Part shown: one piece after another, positions 1 to 5,594 of the stretch
Layout: each line of letters starts with the position of its first letter
How positions within the stretch are numbered: the stretch's first letter is position 1
NCBI GenBank assembly: GCA_029858755.1
Contig: JAOUEK010000075.1
Location: forward strand, 1 to 7,879
From: Thermoleophilia bacterium
GTDB taxonomy: Bacteria; Actinomycetota; Thermoleophilia; Gaiellales; Gaiellaceae
Direction of reading: 5' to 3'
Length of the DNA: 7,879 nucleotides
Position numbers and translations under genes: made by a program
Notes under the pieces: generated by a model
Seen by the model: only the letters and a program-made list of their open reading frames with translations
What the model was told of the DNA's origin: nothing
Database searches by the model: none

Positions 1-1349
1 AGCCGGCCGCGCCCGTCGCCGCAGAGGCACCGGCGGCGGCCAGCGAGCCCGCGGCAGAGCCCGTCGCCGCGGAGCCGGTCGCCGCACCGGCGGCGGCTCC
101 CGTCGCGTCCCCGGTGCCTCCGCTCGCCCCGCACGTCGCCGCGCCGTCCGGCGACGGAGGGAACGGCCGCACTTTTGTCTCGCCCGTGGTCGCGCGGATC
201 GCCGCCGAGCACGGCGTCGATCCGAACGCCGTCCCCGGCACGGGACAGGGCGGCCGCGTCACGAAGAAGGACATCCTCGCCTTCATCGAGTCCGGAGCAG
301 CCGCAGCGCCGCCGGCTCCCCCGGCGCCGGAGCCACTCCCGCCAGCGGCTCCCGCAGAGGCGGCTGTGGCGCCCGCGCCACCGCCGGTGCCCGTGGCAGC
401 CGCCGCCCCCGTGGCCCAGCCCGCTGCCGCACCTGCCCCGCCCGTTCCACCTGCCCCGCCCGTTCCACCTGCCCCGCCCGCTCCATCTGCCGCGCCCGCT
501 CCACCTGCCGCGCCTACTCCACCTGCCGCCCCGGCACCTCCGGCAGCCCCGCCGGCCGCTATGCCCGTGCCCGCGGCAACGGCACCCCGACCTGCTCCTG
601 TACCTGCACCGGCCGCGGCCGACGAGGACCTGCTCGCCCCGGGCGAGGCCGCCGAGCCGATCACCGCGATGCGCCGTGGGGTGATGGAGCACATGCGCCG
701 CTCGGTCGACACGTCGGCGCACGTGACCAGCGGGATCGAGGTGGACATGTCGCGCGTGGTCGCGATCCGCGAGCAGCTGAAGCGCGAGTGGCAGAGCGCG
801 CACGGCGTCAACCCGACGTACCTCGCCTTCATCGCGCGCGCGACGGTGGAGACGCTGCAAGCGTGGCCGTGGGTCAACGGCGAGATCCGCGGAGAGAAGA
901 TCGTCACCCGCCAGTTCGTGAACCTGGGCATCGCGGTCGCGCTCGAGGAGGGCCGCGGCCTGATCGTCCCGGTGATCCGGAACGCCCAGGATCTGAACCT
1001 GCTCGGCCTCGCCCGCTCGATCGCCGACCTCGCCGAGCGCGCCCGCACGAAGAAGCTGCTCCCCGACGACGTCCAGGGGGGCACGTTCACGATCACCAAC
1101 CCCGGCGGCTTCGGCACCTTCCACGGGACGCCGATCATCAACCAGCCGCAGGCGGGGATCCTCGGCACGTACGCGCTCGTCAAGCGGCCCTGGGTCGTGC
1201 AGGACGAGCTCGGCAACGACGTGATCGCGATCCGCCCGATGATGAACCTGACGCTCACGTACGACCACCGGCTCGTCGACGGCGCGTACGCGGGCGGCTT
1301 CCTCAGAGACCTGCGCGGGAAGCTCGAGAGCTGGGACGACGCCGGCTAG
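1..1349 (+). CDS. dlaT: Dihydrolipoamide acyltransferase (E2) of a 2-oxoacid dehydrogenase complex, 5' end outside window
   Basis: This is the C-terminal part of an E2 acyltransferase, which moves an acyl group from the lipoyl arm to coenzyme A in the core of a pyruvate-, 2-oxoglutarate- or branched-chain-dehydrogenase complex. The frame is open to the left edge, so the lipoyl domain(s) lie upstream. Visible parts in order: an Ala/Pro/Glu linker; a peripheral-subunit (E3)-binding domain at about 174-287 (FVSPVVARIAAEHGVD, then GTGQGGRVTKKDIL); a long Ala/Pro linker at about 300-640; and the catalytic domain from about 654 to the stop. The catalytic domain shows FTITNPGG, GTPIINQP and the active-site motif DHRLVDG, with its His codon at 1266-1268. 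The catalytic part resembles actinobacterial SucB/DlaT proteins. The lipB-lipA neighbourhood recalls mycobacterial dlaT, which is why that symbol is used. The acyl substrate cannot be decided from the sequence; aceF, sucB or bkdC-type roles remain possible. Confidence 0.93.
   Translation, partial: PAAPVAAEAPAAASEPAAEPVAAEPVAAPAAAPVASPVPPLAPHVAAPSGDGGNGRTFVSPVVARIAAEHGVDPNAVPGTGQGGRVTKKDILAFIESGAAAAPPAPPAPEPLPPAAPAEAAVAPAPPPVPVAAAAPVAQPAAAPAPPVPPAPPVPPAPPAPSAAPAPPAAPTPPAAPAPPAAPPAAMPVPAATAPRPAPVPAPAAADEDLLAPGEAAEPITAMRRGVMEHMRRSVDTSAHVTSGIEVDMSRVVAIREQLKREWQSAHGVNPTYLAFIARATVETLQAWPWVNGEIRGEKIVTRQFVNLGIAVALEEGRGLIVPVIRNAQDLNLLGLARSIADLAERARTKKLLPDDVQGGTFTITNPGGFGTFHGTPIINQPQAGILGTYALVKRPWVVQDELGNDVIAIRPMMNLTLTYDHRLVDGAYAGGFLRDLRGKLESWDDAG
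432..521 (+). repeat. Five 18-bp tandem repeats coding the E2 Ala/Pro linker
   Basis: Five consecutive 18-bp units start at 432, 450, 468, 486 and 504. The first two are identical (CCTGCCCCGCCCGTTCCA), the third differs by one base, and the later ones by a few. A decayed sixth unit may follow at 522-539. Being a multiple of three, the unit preserves the frame and encodes a Pro/Ala hexapeptide (PAPPVP and variants). It is a coding minisatellite that forms part of the flexible linker between the E3-binding and catalytic domains. Confidence 0.85.
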
Positions 1350-1417
1350 CCGAGGCGCTTCGCGCGCAGGTCGAGGGGCTTCGCGACCCTGCCTACGCGG
1401 CGGGGGCCAGGCGCTAC

Positions 1418-2011
1418 ATGAAGAGCGAGCTGCCGTACCTCGGCGTGCGCATGCCCGACCTGCGCCGGGCCTGGCGCCCGTTCTTCGCGGCTCATCCGAT
1501 CGGGGGCAGGGCCGCGTTCGACGCCGCCCTCGCCGAGCTCTGGGACGACGCGGAGTTTCGCGAGGAGCGCTACACCGCACTCGCCCTGCTCGAGCGACAC
1601 GCCGAGCACGTGACGCTGCCGCTGCTCGAGCGGCTGATCGTCGAGGGCGCCTGGTGGGACCTCGTCGACACGGTCGCCCGGCGCGTCGGCGACCTGCTGC
1701 GCCGCGACCGCGCCGTGGCGGACGAGATGCGCCGCTGGAGCCGCGACCCCGATCTCTGGAAGCGGCGCGTGTCGATCATCTGCCAGCTCGGCTTTCGTGC
1801 GGACACCGATCTCGCGCTCCTCTACGGCTGCATCGAGCCGAACCTCGGGGATCGCGAGTTCTTCGTGCGCAAGGCGATCGGGTGGGCGCTGCGCGACTAC
1901 GCCTGGCACGACCCGCGCGAGGTCGACCGCTACGTCCGGGCGAACGCGGACCGGCTCTCGGGGCTGAGCCGGCGGGAGGCGACGAAGAACCTCGCTAGGC
2001 TCCTGGAGTGA
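1418..2011 (+). CDS. AlkD-like DNA alkylation repair protein (DNA glycosylase)
   Basis: The product matches the AlkD family of HEAT-like-repeat glycosylases, which excise alkylated bases such as N3- and N7-alkylpurines. From the ATG at 1418 it has 197 residues. The family signature YMKSELPYLGVRMPD lies at the very start. The residues known to matter in Bacillus cereus AlkD are present: GAWWDLVD (W80, D84), LWKRR (R116/R117) and KAIGWALRDYA (W156), followed by LSRREATKNL. The family usually has about 25 further residues before YMKS, and the same frame does encode a fitting stretch (LAEALRAQVEGL, then RDPAYAAGARR) from about 1346. However, no ATG, GTG or TTG exists in frame between 788 and 1418. 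The true start may be a CTG at 1331, or re-initiation next to the E2 stop at 1347-1349. The stop overlaps the lipB start (GTGA, 2008-2011), which suggests translational coupling. Confidence 0.88.
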   Translation: MKSELPYLGVRMPDLRRAWRPFFAAHPIGGRAAFDAALAELWDDAEFREERYTALALLERHAEHVTLPLLERLIVEGAWWDLVDTVARRVGDLLRRDRAVADEMRRWSRDPDLWKRRVSIICQLGFRADTDLALLYGCIEPNLGDREFFVRKAIGWALRDYAWHDPREVDRYVRANADRLSGLSRREATKNLARLLE

Positions 2012-2736
2012 GCACCGGCGCCTACCTGATGCACCTCGGCCTCGTCCCTTACGAGGAGGCGTTTGCGCTGCAACGCTCGCTCGCCGGGGCCGTGTCGCAG
2101 CGCGCGATCCCGGACACGGTGCTGCTGCTCGAGCACCCGCCGGTGATCACCACGGGCCGCCGCACGGAGCTCGACCAGGAGCTGCACGTGCCCGAGGCCA
2201 CCGAGGTGGAGATCGTCGAGACCGATCGCGGCGGCAAGTCCACCTTCCACGGGCCCGGCCAGCTCGTCTGCTACCCGATCCTCGACCTGAACCGCCACGG
2301 GCGGGACGTGAAGCGGTACGTGCGGCAGCTCGAGGAGGCGATCGTTCGGACCGTCGCCGCGTCCGGGCTGGAGGCGACGACGATCGAGGGGCTGACGGGG
2401 GTCTGGATGCCGGCGGGGGGCGGGCACGGCCCGCGGAAGATCGCGTCCATCGGCGTCCACGTCTCGCGCTGGGTGACAACGCACGGCTACGCCCTCAACG
2501 TCGACCTCGACCCGGCGCCGTTCACGGAGTGGATCACCGCCTGCGGCTTGGAGGACGCGCAGTTCACGACGATGGCGCGCGAGCTCGATCGGTCGGTGAC
2601 GGTGGACGACGTGCGCCCGGCCGCGGTCGAGGCGCTAGGTGGCGTCTTCGGCCTGGCGTTCGAGGAGCTCCCGGCCGACGACGGCGCAGGCCTCTGGGCG
2701 CAGCCCGTCCACGAGAAGCTCGGCGCGCGCGCCTGA
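2008..2736 (+). CDS. lipB: Octanoyltransferase LipB (lipoate biosynthesis)
   Basis: LipB transfers octanoate from octanoyl-acyl carrier protein to a lysine of lipoyl domains (E2 subunits and GcvH), the first step of de novo lipoylation in the cytoplasm. The 242-residue product has the family motifs in order: LEHPPVITTGRR (41-52), DRGGKSTFHGPGQLVCYPILDL (73-94, split here by function: substrate-binding loop then strand), RKIASIGVHVSRWVTTHG (143-160) with the catalytic lysine K144, LNVD (163-166) and ITACGL (176-181) with the catalytic cysteine C179. The usual proline just before Cys-Gly is alanine here. The GTG start at 2008 overlaps the stop of the alkD-like gene by four bases. An ATG at 2029 would also give a plausible N-terminus, since recognisable homology begins about there. 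The neighbouring E2 gene encodes a likely substrate and lipA acts next in the pathway. Confidence 0.96.
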   Translation: MSTGAYLMHLGLVPYEEAFALQRSLAGAVSQRAIPDTVLLLEHPPVITTGRRTELDQELHVPEATEVEIVETDRGGKSTFHGPGQLVCYPILDLNRHGRDVKRYVRQLEEAIVRTVAASGLEATTIEGLTGVWMPAGGGHGPRKIASIGVHVSRWVTTHGYALNVDLDPAPFTEWITACGLEDAQFTTMARELDRSVTVDDVRPAAVEALGGVFGLAFEELPADDGAGLWAQPVHEKLGARA

Positions 2737-2740
2737 CCTC

Positions 2741-2778
2741 GTCACACAGGCGACGCGTCTCCGTCGCACTGCTGTGAC
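2741..2778 (+). other. Bulged 15-bp hairpin between lipB and vapB
   Basis: The arm 2741-2755 (GTCACACAGGCGACG) pairs with 2762-2778 over 15 base pairs, interrupted only by two single-base bulges (A2768 and C2772), with a six-base loop (CGTCTC). It begins four bases after the lipB stop. No T-run follows, so it is not a textbook intrinsic terminator. Its right arm overlaps the extended -10 element of the next promoter by four bases. It could weaken read-through from lipB, stabilise the lipB 3' end, or include a protein-binding dyad (GTCACA/TGTGAC). Confidence 0.6.
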
Positions 2779-2783
2779 ATAAT
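2775..2783 (+). promoter_or_regulatory. Extended -10 promoter element of the vapBC operon
   Basis: TGACATAAT fits an extended -10 (TGN followed by a TATAAT-like hexamer, CATAAT). No clear -35 hexamer is seen about 17 bases upstream, which is common for extended -10 promoters. Transcription would start at about 2789-2791, only 6-14 bases before the candidate vapB start codons, so the mRNA would be almost leaderless. That fits the absence of a Shine-Dalgarno sequence. Confidence 0.5.
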
Positions 2784-2787
2784 GAGT

Positions 2788-2801
2788 GCCATAATTATGG
2801 C
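2788..2801. promoter_or_regulatory. Palindromic operator candidate for VapB autoregulation
   Basis: GCCATAATTATGGC is a perfect 14-bp palindrome in an AT-rich island within very GC-rich DNA. It covers the predicted transcription start and touches the vapB start codon region. A CATAAT half-site is repeated 12 bp upstream (2778-2783 and 2790-2795), which could allow a second dimer to bind. Ribbon-helix-helix antitoxins typically bind such palindromes over their own promoter, so this is the best operator candidate. Binding itself is inferred. Confidence 0.55.
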
Positions 2802-2802
2802 C

Positions 2803-3033
2803 ATGCGACGGACGACGATCATGGCCGACGATGCGCTCCTCGAGCGGCTGCGCTCGATCGCGCACGAAGAGGGCGTCTCGCTCGCCGAAGTGATCCGCGA
2901 GGGAATGGAGCTTCGCGCCCAGCGGAGTCGGCCGACCGTTACGTTCGTCGGTATCGGCCGCTCCGGCCGGAAGGGCCACCGCACCTCGGAGCGAGCCGGA
3001 GAGATGAGCTTCGAGCCTCGGTCGTGGCGCTGA
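2803..3033 (+). CDS. VapB-type antitoxin, ribbon-helix-helix protein
   Basis: The small 76-residue product begins RRTTIMADDALLERLRSIAHEEG and continues SLAEVIREGMELR, the strand-helix-helix pattern of CopG/Arc-type DNA-binding antitoxins. The tail (to SFEPRSWR) is basic and of low complexity and probably wraps the toxin. It should neutralise the adjacent PIN toxin and repress its own operon. The ATG at 2803 puts the DNA-contacting strand at the N-terminus, as in the family. ATGs at 2797 and 2782 are in frame; 2797 is possible, but 2782 lies inside the predicted -10 element. There is no Shine-Dalgarno sequence. The gene overlaps the toxin gene by 10 bases (3024-3033), which is typical for antitoxin-toxin operons. 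The exact antitoxin family cannot be named with certainty. Confidence 0.82.
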   Translation: MRRTTIMADDALLERLRSIAHEEGVSLAEVIREGMELRAQRSRPTVTFVGIGRSGRKGHRTSERAGEMSFEPRSWR

Positions 3034-3437
3034 TCTGCGACACGGGCGTCCTCTACGCGGTCGTCGACGAGCACGACGCGAACCACGAGGCCTGCGCAGC
3101 GCTTATCGTGGATCCCCCGGAGGAGCTCGCCGTGCCGGCGCCGGTGGTCGTCGAGCTCGAATGGCTGGTCTGCAGCCGGATGGGCTACGACCAGTTCGAC
3201 GGCTTCCTGCAGAGCGTCGAGATCGGCGCTCTCGACATAATCGACCTGTCTCGGAGCGACTACGCCCGCTCCAGGGAGCTCTGCCGCCGTTACGAGGATC
3301 TCCCGCTCGGCTTCGTCGACGCATCGATCGTCGCGCTCGCCGAGCGGCTCGGAGAGAGCCGCCTGGCGACGCTGGATCGTCGGCACTTCTCGGTCGTGCG
3401 ACCACGGCACACGGCGGCCTTCACGCTCGTGCCGTGA
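3024..3437 (+). CDS. vapC: VapC-type toxin, PIN-domain ribonuclease
   Basis: The 137-residue product has the full set of PIN-domain acidic residues that bind Mg2+/Mn2+: D6 in LICDTGVLYA, E44 in VVVELEWL, D99 in LGFVDASIVALAERLG and D118 in ATLDRRHF. Length and layout are those of VapC toxins, endoribonucleases that commonly cut tRNA or rRNA and stop translation unless bound by the antitoxin. All four acids are intact, so the toxin is probably active. The GTG start lies within the end of the antitoxin gene and no better start is available. At its end, the stop at 3435-3437 overlaps a GTG (3434-3436) that may start lipA. The RNA target cannot be read from the sequence. Confidence 0.9.
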   Translation: MALICDTGVLYAVVDEHDANHEACAALIVDPPEELAVPAPVVVELEWLVCSRMGYDQFDGFLQSVEIGALDIIDLSRSDYARSRELCRRYEDLPLGFVDASIVALAERLGESRLATLDRRHFSVVRPRHTAAFTLVP

Positions 3438-4375
3438 ATACACTGGCCCGAGTGGAGACCTCGCTCCCCGTGATCCAGGAGCGTCCGCGGCGCCCGCCGT
3501 GGATGAAGGTGCGCGCGCCGAGCCAGGACACACGCTACGGCGAGGTGCGCCAGCTCGTCCGCGAGCAGAAGCTCGTCACCGTCTGCGAGGAGGCACGCTG
3601 CCCGAACATCGGCGAGTGCTGGGGCCGCGGCACCGCGACCTTCCAGATCCTCGGCGACACGTGCACGCGGGCGTGCCGCTACTGCTACGTCCACTCCGGC
3701 AAGCCCGACGATCCGCCCGACCCGCTCGAGCCGCTGCGGCTGGCGCAGGCCGCGGCGCAGATGGGCCTCGGGCACGTGGTCGTCACCTCGGTCGACCGTG
3801 ACGACCTCCCGGATCGCGGCGCAGCGCACTTCGCGGCCACGACGCGCGCGCTGAAGGCGAAGCTGCCGGACTGCTCGGTGGAGCTGCTCACACCCGACTT
3901 CCTCGGCGTGGAGGAGGAGGCGCTGCGCGTCGTGCTCGATTCGCGTCCCGACGTCTTCAACCACAACATCGAGACGGTGCGCCGCCTGCACCGCCGCATG
4001 CGCGGGGCGAAGGCGAGCTACGACAAGGCGCTCTGGCTGCTACGGCGGGCGAAGGAGGTCGCCGGGTATCCGGTGCTGACGAAGTCGGGGATCATCGTCG
4101 GGCTCGGCGAGACGAACGACGAGGTCGTGGAGACGATGCGCGACCTGCGGGGCCACGGAGTGGACGTGGTCACGATCGGCCAGTACCTGCAGCCGTCGCG
4201 CCAGCATGCGCCGATCGACCGCTGGGTGCACCCCGACGAGTTCCGCTGGCTGCGCGAGCAGGGCGAGGCGCTCGGCTTCGGCTCCGTCTTCGCGGGCCCT
4301 CTCGTGCGTTCGAGCTACCGCGCCGAGGAGCAGCGCCACGCCGCCGAGAGCGGCGCCGGCGCGGTCGCCTACTGA
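3434..4375 (+). CDS. lipA: Lipoyl synthase LipA (radical SAM)
   Basis: LipA inserts two sulfur atoms at C6 and C8 of protein-bound octanoyl chains, completing lipoyl cofactor synthesis after LipB. Numbered from the GTG at 3434 (313 residues), the family features are the RPPWMK entry (20-25), the auxiliary-cluster motif CX4CX5C (C51, C56, C62), the radical-SAM motif CX3CX2C (C77, C81, C84, in CTRACRYC), TSVDRDDLPD, HNIETV, KSGIIVGLGET and the C-terminal RSSYR (292-296) whose serine helps bind the auxiliary cluster. Both iron-sulfur clusters should therefore form. Two starts are plausible: GTG 3434, overlapping the vapC stop as GTGA, or GTG 3452, which lies seven bases after a -10-like TACACT and could be leaderless. 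Neither has a Shine-Dalgarno site. The open frame continues left through vapC, but that part is not LipA-like. Confidence 0.95.
   Translation: MNTLARVETSLPVIQERPRRPPWMKVRAPSQDTRYGEVRQLVREQKLVTVCEEARCPNIGECWGRGTATFQILGDTCTRACRYCYVHSGKPDDPPDPLEPLRLAQAAAQMGLGHVVVTSVDRDDLPDRGAAHFAATTRALKAKLPDCSVELLTPDFLGVEEEALRVVLDSRPDVFNHNIETVRRLHRRMRGAKASYDKALWLLRRAKEVAGYPVLTKSGIIVGLGETNDEVVETMRDLRGHGVDVVTIGQYLQPSRQHAPIDRWVHPDEFRWLREQGEALGFGSVFAGPLVRSSYRAEEQRHAAESGAGAVAY
3439..3444 (+). promoter_or_regulatory. Possible -10 hexamer for a leaderless lipA transcript
   Basis: TACACT matches the TANNNT core of actinobacterial -10 elements and ends seven bases before the GTG at 3452, the spacing expected when transcription starts on the start codon. 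No -35 hexamer is evident, and one six-base match has little weight alone. Confidence 0.25.
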
Positions 4376-4379
4376 AGCT

Positions 4380-4424
4380 CGGAGGGCCACCCATGGGGTG
4401 GCCCTCCGTCGAGCGAAAGCTCGA
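4380..4424. terminator. Two tandem hairpins between convergent lipA and protease genes
   Basis: The first hairpin has perfect 13-base arms (4380-4392 CGGAGGGCCACCC and 4396-4408) around the loop ATG. The second follows immediately: six-base arms TCGAGC (4409-4414) and GCTCGA (4419-4424) around GAAA, a GNRA-type tetraloop on the + strand. Neither has a T-run. They begin five bases after the lipA stop and end 16 bases before the minus-strand protease stop, so they probably end transcription from both directions or protect the 3' ends. Confidence 0.75.
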
Positions 4425-4440
4425 GGTCGCTAGGTCGGCG

Positions 4441-5370
4441 TCAGTAGAGGAACGTCGCGAGCCAGTCGAGATCGTCCTCCTGGTCGATGCGATACGCGCC
4501 GTCCGTCCCGGTGCAGTTGGGGGAAATCCCGAAAGAGTTCACGGCCACGACCTGACTCGTGCCCTTGACGAAGAACGGGCCACCCGAATCGCCGAAGCAC
4601 GTGCCGCCGGTGTGTGGCGCACCCTTGTTGTTCGAGAACACAGCAGATGTCCCCTCCGGAACACCGTACGTTCCCTTCAAGTTGACCAGCTTGACCGTCG
4701 CCTTGTAGCGAATGTCACCACCCTCGACGCCGGTCGGCAGCACCTTGTTCAGGCCGTAGCCGACCGGAGTGAACAGCGACCGGTTCTTCCCGTTCTTCAA
4801 GTACCCGTCGAGTTCCCCGAGGGCCGGCAGCGTTCCGTAGTCGCCCGGATCGACCGGTTCGTCCAGGACGACCACGCCCAGGTCGTGGAGGAGGAACAGA
4901 CCTGGATCGTAATCCGGATGAGCCTGCGCAGTCCCTCGGTGCCAGTCCGGCTGCGACGCGAGCCACACGAGACGATCCTCATACCTCTGTGCATTGTGGT
5001 CGGGGATGTAGTCGCTGCTCGGCGGGATCTGGGAGTAGTCCGGCGCCTCGTTGAAGTTGACCCAGACCTCGTTTCCGCCATTACCACCGTCGGGCGTCAC
5101 TCCGTTCAGGCCCACGCCGTAGACGCAGTGCCCCGCAGTGACGACGACGGTCGGGGACACGAGCGTCCCGCTGCAGTTAGCCCACACCCCGGGGTCGCTG
5201 AAGCGATCGTCGACCTCGTCGGGCAAATAGAAGAGCAGCTGGCCGACGTACGGGTGCTCCTCGTCGTCCGGCACGCCGTTCGTGATCGCCGCTGCCGGCA
5301 GCGCCAACACCGCGAGCGCGACGGCTGCGACGACCCCGAGCAGCGACGCCTTGGTCTTGAACAGATTCAC
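4441..5370 (-). CDS. Secreted chymotrypsin-fold serine protease (S1 family)
   Basis: The 309-residue product has a signal peptide (basic MNLFKTK, hydrophobic core, cleavage likely after ALPAAA at residue 28) and a trypsin-like catalytic domain. The triad is visible: H81 in VVTAGHC, D163 in HDLGVVVLDEP and S262 in GDSGGP. Four cysteines (C66, C82, C258, C286) fit the two conserved disulfides C42-C58 and C191-C220 in chymotrypsin numbering. The position that sets trypsin specificity (189) is Gly (G256) rather than Asp, so cleavage after Lys/Arg is not expected; a hydrophobic or small-residue preference is likelier. Predicted signal cleavage leaves Ile29-Thr-Asn-Gly as N-terminus, equivalent to Ile16 of the active enzyme, so no propeptide seems to exist. 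The GTG start has a strong Shine-Dalgarno (AGGAGG, 5379-5384). Substrate unknown. Confidence 0.93.
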   Translation of the reverse strand: MNLFKTKASLLGVVAAVALAVLALPAAAITNGVPDDEEHPYVGQLLFYLPDEVDDRFSDPGVWANCSGTLVSPTVVVTAGHCVYGVGLNGVTPDGGNGGNEVWVNFNEAPDYSQIPPSSDYIPDHNAQRYEDRLVWLASQPDWHRGTAQAHPDYDPGLFLLHDLGVVVLDEPVDPGDYGTLPALGELDGYLKNGKNRSLFTPVGYGLNKVLPTGVEGGDIRYKATVKLVNLKGTYGVPEGTSAVFSNNKGAPHTGGTCFGDSGGPFFVKGTSQVVAVNSFGISPNCTGTDGAYRIDQEDDLDWLATFLY

Positions 5371-5378
5371 TCGATACC

Positions 5379-5384
5379 CCTCCT
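5379..5384 (-). promoter_or_regulatory. Strong Shine-Dalgarno site of the protease gene
   Basis: On the minus strand AGGAGG lies eight bases before the GTG start at 5370. It is the clearest ribosome binding site in the window and fixes the protease start. Confidence 0.8.
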
Positions 5385-5402
5385 ATCCCGCAGCGGCTGG
5401 GA

Positions 5403-5433
5403 ACTGTACGCGCATGAGGAAGCAATCTGTGAA
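5403..5433 (-). promoter_or_regulatory. Candidate promoter of the protease gene
   Basis: On the minus strand TTCACA (5428-5433) and TACAGT (5403-5408) resemble -35 and -10 hexamers, but with a long 19-bp spacer. Transcription would start near 5396, leaving a short leader with the Shine-Dalgarno site. The perfect palindrome GAAAGCTTTC (5431-5440) overlaps the -35 and could be an operator. A competing candidate is TTGAAG (5498-5503) with TAGGCT (5476-5481), spaced 16 bp. The sequence does not decide between them. Confidence 0.3.
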
Positions 5434-5594
5434 AGCTTTCGAGCATCCCCTCCCCAGAGGACCCTCTCGGACCATAGCCTATCGCTCTCGGCCCTCTCTT
5501 CAAGGGCCGCGCTGTCCATCAGCGTGCCCGGCAAACGCGAGAGGCAGCGACAGCGCACCTTTGGGCTCGACGATCGCCGCGGCAACTACCCGGT

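Noticed and set aside
432..521. CRISPR-like array
   Set aside because: The units are contiguous with no spacers and encode a Pro/Ala linker in frame.
175..684. Arg/Pro-rich open frame inside the E2 gene
   Set aside because: It is the shifted reading of the GC-rich Ala/Pro linker and has no independent support.
788..1330. In-frame upstream extension of the AlkD-like gene
   Set aside because: It overlaps the E2 catalytic domain and reads as Arg/Pro-rich shadow sequence; family-like residues begin only at about 1346.
2782..2802. ATG 2782 as the antitoxin start
   Set aside because: It falls inside the predicted -10 element, before transcription would begin, and adds residues before the DNA-contacting strand.
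3161..3433. In-frame upstream extension of lipA starting at ATG 3161
   Set aside because: It lies within vapC and its translation is Arg-rich and unlike LipA; family-like sequence begins near 3470.
2737..3437. vapBC carried on a mobile element
   Set aside because: No transposase, integrase, terminal inverted repeats or flanking direct repeats were seen around the pair; horizontal gain is still possible but not shown.
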